The position numbers and the translations under genes were made by a program. A stretch of DNA of 59,220 nt, from positions 49,282 through 108,501 of the forward strand of contig MPNW01000162.1 in the NCBI GenBank assembly GCA_011800805.1. Direction: 5' to 3'. The stretch is from Hirudo medicinalis (Eukaryota; Annelida; Clitellata; Hirudinida; Hirudinidae). Position 1 is the first letter of the stretch, and every line of letters begins with the position of its first letter. The notes under the pieces are model-generated. The model had not been told where the DNA came from and searched no databases. It saw only the letters and a list, made by a program, of their open reading frames with translations. Positions 22,316 through 34,101 of this stretch are shown here, one piece after another.

Positions 22316-23920
22316 GATCTGAACAAATGGATGGAAAATAATTACATCTGCTTGGAACACTGGTTACTTGAGGACTTTCGAGACCTTCACTTCGTTTTGC
22401 TTCAACAACTTTTACCAATTGCTTACAGAGCTTCTTTGGCGGTGGGATTCTTTCGTTGATTACATCTCCCATTCACTCCTCAGAAGTTGCACTATTGCTC
22501 TTGTTATGTTTTATCGATATAATCTGGATGATTTAACAATGAATGACCAACATGTCAAATGTTTCAAAAACATTCACATTTTTATTTTAAGTAATTGCTT
22601 ATTACACGTGTTTGTGTCCGAATTGGAGTCACTTGGAAATTGGGAAATTAACTTTCAAGGGAATGAAATCGCGTGATTTAATGGTTGGGAATCTTCGACT
22701 ATACATAAACATTGATCATTATGTTAGCGATAACTCGACGATTCAGAGCTTGATTAGAGTGGCGCACGTTCAAACAGGACTTCAAGACCGCTAACCTTTC
22801 TTGAGGTGACGACCAGAGGAATGAGAAGAAGCGGTGCGCCGAGGAGGACGACTGACTGATCTACCACGATAGTGATGAAAGCGGAAATCCTTGCGGAGTG
22901 ATTGCATAAGTCCGCGATCGCGTTCAGCGCCTAAACTCTCAGTTATAGAAGTACTAGCTTTTTTAAACCGGCTTCCCCATTCACATATTAAAACTCACTT
23001 TTTTATCTTTTATAGTTAATTTTATTTATGTCCACCTGGATGATTAGGGTAGTGCTCCCGCAACGGGACCGGAACTCGTGATGCCATCGTGAGAGGCGAA
23101 GTCAAGTCCCAAACATAGACATTTCGGGAGCACAACGCTCTTCGCTTTATTTTTTTTTTTTTTGTGTTTTTAAGCGTTTATTTGGATTCTTCCTAAAATA
23201 ACAAACAATGAACAAAGAATAGTAAGAAAGAAAAACACAATCCAAAAGGACAATCCTAAGGGAAACTTATCCCTCTGATTGGGCTGCCTAAGAAATTAAA
23301 TTAAACGCTAGAATTAAAGGTAATTTGTTTTATTTATGTGATTAAAGACCGTTGCATAACCAAGATGATTTGTACTTGTTAGTATTAGATATTGAAATGA
23401 AATGAGAAGTTTTAGAGCATTAATGGGCTAAATTATAAAATTAATAGTAGTAATGATAATATTGGGGAAGTTGTAGTTATGTAATTAGACTGTACAGTTT
23501 TGCAAATCCATCTGAAAATGGGATCACTGAAAATTCATCGTCTAAAAATTCTTAGGAGGGAAAATAGTTATTTTATTTTTTATTTATTTATCCGATCGAA
23601 GAGCTATTCTTAAGCCTTACTAATACGACCGACCTCAGCAAAAGCGGAAAAGTAACAATCAACATCGATCGAGAAGAAAAAAAGCAATTTTGACAGAACG
23701 TTAGTCGGCAATTGTTAGGAGATTTGTTAAATCGGTGTCGAATAATAATGATTTAAATCGAGAAAAAGTGCCGGCAGTTACCACCTCAGATATTTGGCCG
23801 CTTAGACGATGCGCCGCGCGTTGACCCTCAGGTTTTCCGATGTTAGTTCCTGGATGTTGGTGGTAAGGAGTCCCAGCTGAGCGGAGTCTTCAGATTCACT
23901 TTGGCCGGTCCGAGGTCCTC
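22316..23920. repeat. Repeat-rich intergenic region
   Basis: Three short blocks recur elsewhere in the window. 22735-22800 resembles 41625-41685 (GATTCAGAG, TTGATT, GAGTGGC, ACTTCAAGACC). 23035-23140 is the reverse complement of a block at 35440-35535 with GTGCTCCCGCAA. 23325-23375 resembles 42455-42505 (TTTATTTAT, GATTAAAG, TTGCATAAC). No protein-coding exon was seen. Confidence 0.5.
23035..23140 (+). repeat. SINE-like repeat, copy 1
   Basis: The block GATTAGGGTAGTGCTCCCGC, followed by a GGAACTCG-type box, TGCCATCG and a second GGGAGCACAA, matches the reverse complement of 35440-35535. A partial match lies at 46955-47045. The copy at 35440-35535 has GGACTCGAAACC on its minus strand, which resembles a Pol III B box, so a tRNA-derived SINE is possible. 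Confidence 0.5.
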
Positions 23921-23929
23921 GTAAAGCAC

Positions 23930-24240
23930 TTTGTCATTCATCAACATCACTATGTATGATATAATGATCGCTGCCAAGGTTCTTGTTGAAGACCTTCCAT
24001 GTTGTTTTTGCCGCCTAGCATGGAGAGACCAGCGATATGTCAATGGGAGACGTACTAACATTTGTGCGCCCTCACCTGTGTTTAAAATGACATGGTTCAA
24101 GGTTTGGGTCAGGTCTAGGTCTATTGTCAACTATCTTACCTCTGCTATCAAGTGTCGAGCTCCGAATATGGAGGAATGTGCATTCATTTCCCCACAGATG
24201 ACGTAGATGGAAGTAGGAGCTGAGGTGTCTGATTAAACGC
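23930..24240 (-). pseudogene. Non-LTR retrotransposon endonuclease (EEP) remnant
   Basis: Minus-strand fragments in alternating frames give GEMNAHSSIFGARH near 24190-24150, then LNHVILNTGEG near 24100-24070. A DISLVSPC-like piece follows, with AAKTTWKV and LGSDHYIIH near 24020-23940. This is the order of the apurinic endonuclease domain of LINE/Jockey-type elements: NAHS, then L.LLNTGE, then DLT, then GSDH.P. Frameshifts and stops show it is decayed. No reverse transcriptase was found nearby. Confidence 0.65.
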
Positions 24241-24259
24241 GGCGATGGCGTATCTTTTT

Positions 24260-24618
24260 TCCGATATCTTTTTCATTCGAAGTTCTCTGAAGTCTTGGTT
24301 TGAAAATTGGTCCTCCAAGTATTTAATGTATAATAATAAAATACTTAATTAAATTTGTAATAAATAGTTGATAATAAAGAGATAATAAAGTTTACGTTTT
24401 AATTTAGTTAATTATAAAATTAAATTTGTACTTTAAAAAATAGATTTAATTCGAAAGAAAATTTTAAATAATGTCGTTTAATTATAATTCAGAATCTTTG
24501 ATTCGAACAAAAAAAACCTGCGGGGAAGAAGAGAATGAGTTTTTAAAGTAACGCTCAATTATTGAATTCATCAGCTAATCACAAGTGATTTGCACTAAAA
24601 GAAACCACAGCTCAAAGA
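24260..24618. other. AT-rich upstream region of the acidic ORF
   Basis: No gene seen. Low-complexity A/T sequence (TTTAATTTAGTTAATTATAAA type) that could carry the promoter of the 24619 ORF. No specific element is supported. Confidence 0.35.
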
Positions 24619-25080
24619 ATGATTCGCTTGGATGAATACGATTTTAGCGATTCTGAGGATGAGAGCTGCGATCACGTCTCACTCCATCAGTCAAAATCTT
24701 GCGCAATCAAAACCGTGCGGCCGACTAGAAGAACTGGTTCAACTGTTTCCATTCCAGCAAGCAAGTCTTCCTATTCGACATATCGATTGGTCGATTACGA
24801 TGCAGCTAGTGAAGACGACGACGAACCCCTTTTTGAAGATAGGGTTGCCTTTACCGCTTTATCGTCGAATGCAGCTCTTAAAGTTATGAAGAAAACATAT
24901 TTAATGATCAGATACATTGAAGCACAAGCTTTTGAAGATGATGAATATCTCCCGCCAAAAAAGAAGACCTGCTTTCTTGTTGAATCGAAACAAGGACTTC
25001 CGAGTGGAAATTTCGCTGCACCTCAACATATTGTTGACCGGTTTCAGAAATCATTGAACATTTATCATGCTGATAACTGA
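24619..25080 (+). CDS. Hypothetical acidic 153-residue protein, single exon
   Basis: An intact ATG-to-TGA frame with no intron needed. The N-terminus is acidic (YDFSDSEDESCDH), followed by a basic Ser/Thr-rich part (TRRTGSTVSIPASKSS). A second acidic patch follows (YDAASEDDDEPLFED), then YLPPKKKTCFLVESK near residue 115. I do not recognise a domain. The start (a tyrosine followed by a Ser/Asp/Glu run) and the PPKKK block with a following E-S loosely recall the disordered part of PRCC in this window. That is a weak compositional likeness and not homology I can defend. Length, start codon and codon balance favour a real gene over chance. It could also be one exon of a larger gene. Confidence 0.45.
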   Translation: MIRLDEYDFSDSEDESCDHVSLHQSKSCAIKTVRPTRRTGSTVSIPASKSSYSTYRLVDYDAASEDDDEPLFEDRVAFTALSSNAALKVMKKTYLMIRYIEAQAFEDDEYLPPKKKTCFLVESKQGLPSGNFAAPQHIVDRFQKSLNIYHADN

Positions 25081-25747
25081 GATAATATTTAAATATCTCT
25101 TTTATAAATTATGTTATTCTTTAAGGTCTAATAATTTATAAAATATTCTTCACAACTTCCTTTGTTCTTTTATTGCCTGTTAATTATTCATTTATTTCTA
25201 TGAAGGTAAAATGTTGAATCTAAAATAAGTTTACTTATTTATGTTAAATAACATTTGAAATATGGTCAAAAGTTAAAAGCATGAAAGAATGAAAGTCTTA
25301 CAAATGTAATATCAACTGATTTACTTTTTAATCTTGTCGAAAGCACTTTTTACTCCAACAGTAAACTACTCGGTTTTTTTTTTTACAAAAGTGAGGAAGA
25401 CGGCAGAGCCGGAATCCGATTGTTCCACGTTCTTGAATATATTGGATTATATCGGAATGTAATGAATCACATCCGATTGTCCGACAAATGTAAACATTCC
25501 ATGGAATAGAAGCATGGAGGAAGAACATGCTCAAAATGAGCAATGACAATTACTTTATCGAGTTGACCAGAGTCCACTTTTACACACCAATCCTATGTTA
25601 TTTCGTAAATTATCTAATTCCAACTTTAAGCGTGACGCTAGTAAGAGCAACAACAAAAAACAAATAAACAAATAAAAACCGACCCTCAGAATTAATTAGA
25701 AACAAAAAAAAACAAAATTTAAAAAAGATGCAACAACAGAAAGTGGC
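25081..25747. other. Intergenic region upstream of kinase gene 1
   Basis: It holds the 3' flank of the acidic ORF and, toward 25620-25747, an A-rich stretch just before the kinase start codon. No coding exon recognised. Confidence 0.35.
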
Positions 25748-28700
25748 ATGAATGTGTTTCGAAATTTCCTGCAGAAGAGAAGGTCAGCCAGTACCTCGGA
25801 AGTCTCGAGCAATGCCAGTGAATCTGACTATGAGGAGACGCTTCCATACAGGAAGAAAAGTGGATATTATTTCGTCGGAGATTACAAGATCATCTCAGAA
25901 TTAGGACACGGTAAATTCGCTACGGTTTGTGTAATTCTTAGAAGCACTTTATAAGAGATTACACAATATTAAGATTTTAAGTTGACTGAATAACAAAGAG
26001 CGTCTGGTTGAAATCACTAAAAATTGCGTCAACATAAATCACATATTAAAGTGTAAGACTGTCATAAATACTTTATGCTGTAACGTGCAGTACAGTACTA
26101 GGATGGACTGTACTGGTATTTTGTATAAGGGGTTGTTTTCAGAGTTCTCGGTTATCATGTGCACGTTTAAGTTGGCAATTATTGCGTTGTTTTGTATCAA
26201 ATAGTTGTCAAAAGAAAGTTGAGTTTTGTTGCTTTTCAAGTTGACTTTAATACAAAAGACCCGACGCTTTCTGATTGGAAAACTTAAAAATTGCTGAAAA
26301 AAAAACAGCAGTAAATTTAAAGTTGTGTAAATATGAAACTTCTTTCGCGTTGAAGTTTTTGGGCATTTCCTATTCTCGTTATGTCTTAATGTTTCAGCTT
26401 TGAAAGGTTAATAAACATGTAAATAATATTAATTCTATATTTATTTATACACCCTTTAACGCTACTGATCAGGCTCTTCTCATGCTACGCGCCACATAAA
26501 TTAACTATTAGTACAACTAATTAATTATTAATTATTCTGCCAATATTAAGCAATAATTATTATTAAATAGCAATATTTGTAACATACAACAACAGGTTGT
26601 TTTAGCCAAAGTTCCAGGCAGCGACAAGCAGTATGCCATAAAAATGGTTCGCTTGAAAAAGTCGAGAGAAGAAACATTGTTGGGTGAAAAAAACATTTTG
26701 GAGTTTCTCAGGGAAAACAGACACAAGCTCATCGTCAAATACTATGATACCTTCGTATCAAATGTGCCTAAGTAGAATTATGTTATTTTAAATGTTAAAA
26801 ACAACATTAGTATTATTAATTAACAACGACCATTTCTTTCGCTTATCAAAGCCATGCCCTACGTTACGTTATTATAGTATTGAACTATCATGAACTTGAA
26901 ACTTGAAAAAATATTTTCAGTCAAACGTTTAACTACCCCACCAGTGATTGTAACTAATTACTAATAATAGTTTATCAGTTAATTGAACAGTCAATTTGTT
27001 CAGAACTACATGTGCTTCGTTCTCGAATATTTGGGAGGAGGATCGTTAGCTTATCATCTGCGCTGCGGTCCAGTGTCAGAGGAAAGAGCACGATTCTACG
27101 CTGCCTGCATGCTCAGTGCTGTGGCACACTTGCATTCCCTAAACATTGCACACAAGTGAAACATCGTTGTTAATAAACACAGTCAAATAAATAAATAAAT
27201 AGAATATTAAAGGTTAATTCAACCGGCAAAACAAATTTTAGGGACATCAAGCCTCAAAACGTAGTCCTCAACCAGCATGGCTATGCCATACTGGTGGATT
27301 TTGGACATTCTCAACTTCAAATCAAGCAAGGTACACCCCTGCGTGACAGACTTGGCACGCAGAGATACAAAGCCCCAGAGTTCTTCGGTTCTGGACCAAT
27401 TTTCAGAGCTTCTGATTTTTGGGCTCTATGCGTCACTTTGTACGTGATGCTAACCAAAAAAGTAATTGTGACCAGTTATTATGTCAGTTATTAGATTAAA
27501 ATATTTTATTCAATTATTTAATAAATAATTACATAACAAAATGAAAGAGATTATGATGTTTCATGGTTATTCCATTATATGAAGCTTTAACTAATTTCAT
27601 TTAAGTATGTAACAGTGCTTCCGAGGATAGAATACGATATTTCAAATCTTTCACCGTCGGCTAAAGACCTCTTTGGCAAAGTAACAATTAATTGCTAATA
27701 AGCCAAATTTGTTAATAATATGTTGACTTTTCACAAATTTCTATGTAATTATATTTGACAAATAATTTTTTTCAATTAGTTTATCAATAAGAAATTTAAT
27801 AATCGACATAGTCTAAGAGTTCTGGTATAAAATGTTGAGTTTGGGTCATAAAGTAACCAAACAACAACAACAACAACAACAGCACATTAGAAATAATAGT
27901 TTCTCGTGACAACATTTACAAGATTTACGTGATGCTCGCAGGTGTTCAAAAAGAATCCAAACAGGAGACTTGGGTCCGGTGGACGAGGCGCCAAAGAAAT
28001 CATGGACCATCCTTATTTTAAAGTAAGTGACAAGTAATTACTTTGCAGAGTAAATCTTTGTTAACATTGAAGTATGCCGCTTTTATTTAAGTAAGCCAAT
28101 CCTCAATTTGGTGTAATTTGTAATAATGATCTTCTATGGTTTAAGTAAAGTCTTAAGAAATTATTTCTGCATCGGTAACATGGTTAAAACGTTATATTTC
28201 AAAGTGTGTTTTCCATTTGGACGATCTTTTGCGCTCTCTTTGACCGTATAATAGCCAATATGTATAACAGCCAATCCAAACCACTTCTGACCTATAATTC
28301 CCTTGGTCAATGATTTGAAGATGTTGTGCATTTCAATGATTTGTTTCCAATTCATTTAATGCTACATAAAAAATAACCGATGTCCATTTCTTGTCAAGAA
28401 ATTCTTCAGAACATTTTTCAGCTTTTATGACAGCACTGATACAATCCCACATGCTCAGAAACAGAAGCTAACATAGTTCACTATAATGTTATTATTTATT
28501 ATAACCTATTTTAATAATTTAATTGTCGTATTTCAGTTTCTTACAACCGAAATTTATTAAATTCACGTAATATTACAATTTGTTTATTAAAATTTAATGT
28601 CATCGAAAACAAGTAAATGGATTAAAGTATTTTTCAGAAGATCGACTTCGATAAACTGAGCAAAGGATCGCTAGAAGCGCCTCCGATGAGACCAAGTCGT

Positions 28701-28748
28701 CTTCAAATCCTGAAGAATTTGGTGCTGTGTCAATGTGTAACAAGTTGA
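25748..28748 (+). CDS. AGC-type Ser/Thr protein kinase (copy 1, intact)
   Basis: Seven exons splice in phase to 327 residues: 25748-25924, 26596-26763, 27004-27155, 27242-27461, 27606-27680, 27942-28022 and 28638-28748. After a Ser-rich N-terminus comes a complete kinase domain. It has the glycine loop GHGKFATV (54-61), the lysine in YAIK (75), the catalytic loop HKDIKPQN (165-172; HKD replaces the usual HRD) and DFG (185-187). GTQRYKAPE (activation segment), DFWALCVTLY (helix F) and NPNRRLGS follow; that last motif and KEIMDHPYFKKIDFDKL are typical of AGC kinases (PKA/PKC/PKG group). The segment between helix F and RIEYD is about ten residues shorter than in PKC. The substrate is unknown. 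A minus-strand paralogue with the same exon plan lies at 40487-42679. The specific AGC subfamily could not be fixed. Confidence 0.9.
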
Positions 28749-29349
28749 AATGCTCTTCATTACAACTTTACACTGCGTTATTAAATGACTTTCCGTAAAA
28801 TTGAATCATTTCACATCGATGAACGTTTGACAGAAAAATAGTGATCTTTCTTTTTACGTCTTTTCAGAAAAGCGAAAATATCAAAATATTGTAATCAACG
28901 ACGGGGCTCAATTTATGCCGAGTTTATCGTTGTTGATCAATTGAACGCCTCAATATTAGGTGTTTTCCACTTTTTTGTTTCGGTAATTAGTGACTGTAAG
29001 AAAGCCTCTAAAGCTGCTTAATAGTAATGATGATGATGATGATGATGATGATGATAATAATAATAATAATAATAATAATAACATTTATGATAATGACGAT
29101 TATGATGATGGTGGTGGTGGTGGTGCTGATGATGATGATGACGTATTATCGTTGTTGTTATTTCATTAGCTTAATAGCGAACATGGTTAATTTTAGAAAT
29201 TGTTAATTTATTTAGCGCACTGAAGAAATTTATCATTTATTGTAATTTCGTCTTTTTAAACTTTCAATAATTTCAACAATAGCGAGACGTCATTCAAAAC
29301 AAAAGCATTTAGCGAACGAATAATATTTGTCCATCTCACTGCACACGCC
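28749..29349. other. Intergenic region with a trinucleotide microsatellite
   Basis: The space between kinase copy 1 and the lectin-like receptor. It contains (GAT)n and (AAT)n at 29024-29082 and a GAT/GGT tract at 29103-29142. No coding signal otherwise. Confidence 0.5.
29024..29142. repeat. (GAT)n/(AAT)n/(GGT)n microsatellite
   Basis: Perfect GAT repeats pass into perfect AAT repeats. After a short spacer a GAT-GGT-GAT tract follows. Simple sequence, visible directly. Confidence 0.95.
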
Positions 29350-32300
29350 ATGTTAATCATTGCTTTAATGTGCATATTGAAAGGTGAAATGAAAATGCAT
29401 TTCTAAATTGAAATTAAACTTAACATGTTCTGATTGTCATCACTTGATGAGTCAATCATTTATCTGAGGATGAGATATCATCTGAAGTCATCGTTGAAAA
29501 TATAATTGTGTAGGACGACATTTCAGTGTTTGTCTAAATTTTAATTTCTCTTAGTTATTCAAAGCTACGATGATTTCAGCTAAAAATCAGTTTCTATAAA
29601 TTAATGGTTAACAGTATGCATATTTATAATTACTGATAAATTTATTATAATAATTGTAATTACAACGACATAATTTATATTGTACTTGTTATCTATTATG
29701 CAGAAGCAACGCCAATCAACGTGGCTTTAGGGAAAAGATCGACTTTATGTGAAATGGTTTATCTAAACTCGAAATTATTTGACGGCAACATCAAGGTGTC
29801 TCATGAAGTTTTTTTTGTTTTTAAATATTGCAAAGGTCGGCCTGCCTTTATCACTGTATCATTGGAGGACCCCTTTTATGTGCATTATGTGGTTGTTTAT
29901 GCGGGAATCCCTAAAGGTGATTCTTCATATTTTCATTGAACAGTATAACTTTAAGGTAACCCTAAGCTGTCAGGGTAGCTAAGCAACTTTTCAATTAGGA
30001 TTTCATCCACTTTAGGATATTTGAGTTTTTATATGTTTCAGTTTGCTGGAAAGGGTATGAATTTTTAAAATGAAAACAATTTTTAACCTATTTATTTATA
30101 CATTGCTAAATCAATAAATTAACAATAAAGCTTGTAATACTCCAGTTAGTGTCAGGTCTTTTTCCTTAAGGCAAACGTTCCTCACGGCCCTCTTTCGGGA
30201 GCCCTTTGGATTTTTTTACAGTCTCCCTAATCGAGGACGAACAGGAATTCAGTTGCTCAAGATTTGAAAAACCGATTAGTGATATCATCCCGGGCGAAGG
30301 AATGAGAGTAAATTGTATGACAACTAACATTTCCGTTTCTATGGTCCAGTTGACCTTAGATACGAATACGGACTTCAGAATTGCAGAGATTGAAGTTCAT
30401 ACGTTGGGTATGGTGCTCTCTGTATCGAAAATGTCACAAAAACATCGTCATTATTAATGTTAATATTATTAGAATTAATAATAACTACTGTTGTCATCTG
30501 TTTATTATAACATATAAACATTATACTGTTGTCATCATTTATCATATTGTAATGTCCATGTAAAACATTATACTAGTGTGTGATGTCATCAAATGTCATG
30601 AATTTGTTCAAAAATTTAAAAACTTCGATGATGATTGGTGTAGAAATATTCAAACGGACCAATAGCAGCGTAGCCGCTGACGTCATTTTGTTGAGATAAT
30701 GTCATCACATTTTCAGATATTTGGTTCGAAATACGGGTAGTTTTTACTTCATTTAGCGATTATCGTTCGTTTACTTCATGAGTTATCGTGGTTAAGTCAA
30801 CTAAGCTGCACTGAAATAATATTGGATGTCGACTGCATTACATTTAGGCCACAATTTGTTACAAAGATGCTTGATTTCTTCGTGTTGACCTAATGTTATC
30901 CTTGATCTGGTTTTCTTCAGCTTCCGGGGTCCCTGATGAACCGGTTATATTTTATCGTGGCTGTTTCCGAAACATTTCGAGTAAGGTGGTTGCTCCATTG
31001 GATTCCTTTCAGGCCTGCTGGAAGAAATGTCACCGGGAGCAATATGCTTTGACGGGCATCAAAGTAAATATCCTTTGTATTAACAAGTATTTTTACTTTT
31101 TTGCTTTAAATCCTCACTAACTCCATATTTGACGTAATTAACAGAGTAAATTGAGTCCATTAACACAAACAACTCTATTCTTCTCAGTTCCCCACTATTA
31201 AGTTTAATGAGTTCTGAGAATCTGATTTACAAATACTTACAGTAATCATAATTTACATTATAGGTATTATACTTTACTAATATTAATATTTTATAATCCA
31301 ATACATCACCGTGTATTGCAACAGACGCATGGTATAGCCGTTAATGCCGGCTGACCGTCTTAACTAGGGCTTGTTTTCGGGGAAACCCGTGGTAACTAGG
31401 AGAGCGCCAAACTTACCTCCTACTCGAACGATTAAAAAGTGCTTTCACATCCTATTGGGATACATAAGGCACTCAAAAGATCGGCTAAATACCAAAAAGA
31501 GGCATACATTAATATTTGCAAGCGTGGAAAGCTTCACGCAAGTAAGAAGCAAATGGTACAACCATTGAAAGTCAGCCAACTGAAAATGGGATTTGAATCT
31601 TGCGCATCACACCAGAATTGTATTAAACGTTTTGCTTTGAATATGGCTGCTACGGGTTGGGAACCTCTGCCTTGTGACGTCATATAAGTTAACCACACTT
31701 ACTATTATCTCGTTGAATTTTCAAATTCGTTACATTAAGGACTGAATATTGTTGCTAGTCGATGGCGATTCAATATATCATTTAAACTTTCGCTTTGATG
31801 TCTTTAAATTTCGTTAATTAATTAAGAAATTAGCAATGAATATTTAAAGTCTCGGTAAATTTAGCGCGATAAACTTGGTACACTTTTATTGTCCAGAACG
31901 GAAAGGAGTGCCATTGTGCATCGGATTACGAATTCTCTGACGAATTATCCGAAAGCAGTTGTGACGACGTTTGTTCAGATTCACGCAGACTTTGTGGTGG
32001 TAACGACACGTTTTCTGTCTACATAGGTGAGAGGAAGTCACTCTCTGTTATGTTCTCTACTCATGTTATCATGAATGAACCGATTCAAAATGCACCAGTG
32101 TTTGATTTATTGCTGGTTCATAGGAACGTTTGCAATCGATTTTTGTCTGCTCTCCTTAATATTTTAATAGGTTAATTGATGACGGCCTTCTTTTTTATCC
32201 GGAACAAAAGACGGCCCGGTCATTTGTAGACGAGGAGATTAATTATGCTAATGGGGGTTGAGGTATAATTTGAATATGGATGAATTTAGAAAGATTTGTA

Positions 32301-34101
32301 GAGTCTTGGTCAAGAAAGATTGTTCTCCGCTATCTGTGAAAGGATAAGTTTAAGATAAAGAATCTAATAAGAAAGTATAATTTATTATAACAATAAAATA
32401 AGAGAGACATAAGATTGACATCATCCCGAGTCAAAAGTAAAATGAAATTCCAAATGGGTGAGGAATGTGAGGTTATTGGCATTCTTTATTTGATTGGTTT
32501 ATAATTTCAAGAACAATTGTTTGTTCATTTCATTTGAATAATTCTGCTACCATTCTACTTGTAATATGTTAACAGTGAACGTCCATCTGCCCTACCATCG
32601 CGGATGTAGTCACGAATTGGCGTTTCCTCTCGTTCAAACCAAGAGCCATCCCAATGTCTCATTTTGTTTGGATTACTGCGACATGTTCAGCATTTTCGGT
32701 CTTAAGGTTAGTTATAGAAACTCTCGCTAGCGTTCCATGACTTGAAACTTTGCCGCTGGCAAATAAAATAAAATAAAATACTTTACTAAAGGTTTTCACC
32801 TCGGGCCGCCGATGCTCAGCTAAATGAGGTTCGATGAACAAGACTTTCTTATCGCAAATGCTTCGAACTGTAGCTGACTAATCGGCTGCTACCTGGCAGG
32901 CGAATAAGCGCTAAACCATTTTATCATAACTTTTATGCGGATATATCTGACTGGTCACTTAATGTCAACAAAATCACGAATGTTTAGCATTGTAAAAATG
33001 GAAGGTTACATGGATTTATTCCACATACGTAACACAATTTTGAAAAAGGATATAATTCTTTTTAAAGTGTTGAGCTTTTTTTTGACAAAACATTACAACG
33101 TCTTTATAAAATTTATCTTCATTTGCAGGATGAAACATGCGCTTGCGGAGAAAGTGTCCAAGAAATGGAGACCGAGATGTTCATGTGTAATTTCACCTGT
33201 TTTGGACGTGACAATGACATGTGCGGTGGAGAGGACTTTTATTCAATTTATGGAAGTAGGATTAAATAAATACTCCTAATGTCATAGTCATACTACATAT
33301 TTCTTGCGAGCGATGGGACTATTCTTATACTTTGTGAGCCTTTCTTTCTATATAGCGGACAAAGATTCTTAAAATAATCTTGGAGATGGTTAGTTATTAG
33401 TTATTAATTATTAATAAAGCCTGTGGTAGAGAAGAACGCGAATATCTTTCGTGCAAAAAATTGTTTCAATGCGAAGACATTCCGAACAAATACGGCATTT
33501 GTACCAGCGGCTGCAGACCAGGTTTCGTAGGCGAATATTGCATTGAAAAAGGTGGGCAGTCGAATTCTCAAACTTTTGATCGTATTTTTTACTCATTTTC
33601 AATATTTAAAACTATCTTTAATGCGATTTCTTGTTTCTTTAAATTTCACTGTCGACCGTTAAAAGGTTTGTTATTTTCATGTAAAACTGGGTTATCTGTT
33701 GAAGCAAATAATAAATAATTATATTAGGTATTTTAACTACACATCTCCTTCATATTCAATTTCAGAAGCGATCGTGATCATTAAAAGCAGAAGTTACTTG
33801 CTATTTATCGTAATTTTATCCTTTTCCGTCCTTATGACTCTAACGATGTGCATGTGAGTTTTACTTTCCAGTTATTTAGTCATTGCTCGGGTTTTTGTTG
33901 TGATTTTACATATAGGAACAAAAAATGCGCGTAACAGCGTCGGAAATAAAAACATCTAATGATATTCGATATTATATTGGTTTTCGAGTCATGTCTTGGA
34001 AAAAATGGATTGGCGCTCATTTAAAAAAAAATACATTTTTAAAGTCTTATTGTGATTTTAGGATTCCAATCGTCCACATGAAAATGTATATGAACAAATA
34101 A
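29350..34101 (+). CDS. Single-pass membrane lectin-like receptor: FTP, two WSC, EGF-like, TM
   Basis: Ten exons join in phase to 407 residues: 29350-29383, 29704-29916, 30222-30407, 30921-31063, 31897-32026, 32576-32706, 33129-33255, 33420-33551, 33766-33853 and 34062-34101. Exon 1 encodes a signal peptide (MLIIALMCILK). Exons 2-3 form a fucolectin/tachylectin-type (FTP) domain: INVALGK, LFDGN, ITVSLEDPFYVHYVVVYAG, then FRIAEIEVH. Exons 4-5 form one WSC domain (YRGCFRN, C..C, NGKECHC, CGGND). Exons 6-7 form a second, divergent one (YHRGCSH, DETCACG, CGGED). Exon 8 is EGF-like (CTSGC, GFVGEYC). Exon 9 holds a transmembrane helix (LLFIVILSFSVLMTL). The protein probably binds carbohydrate at the cell surface. 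The last exon is least certain: the phase-consistent frame ends after 13 codons, while another frame there stays open for about 42 codons. Confidence 0.8.

Noticed and set aside
29796..29836. An intron between the LFDGN and ITVSL parts of the FTP domain
   Set aside because: A GT and an AG are present, but the phases disagree and reading straight through keeps the frame open, so exon 2 is continuous.
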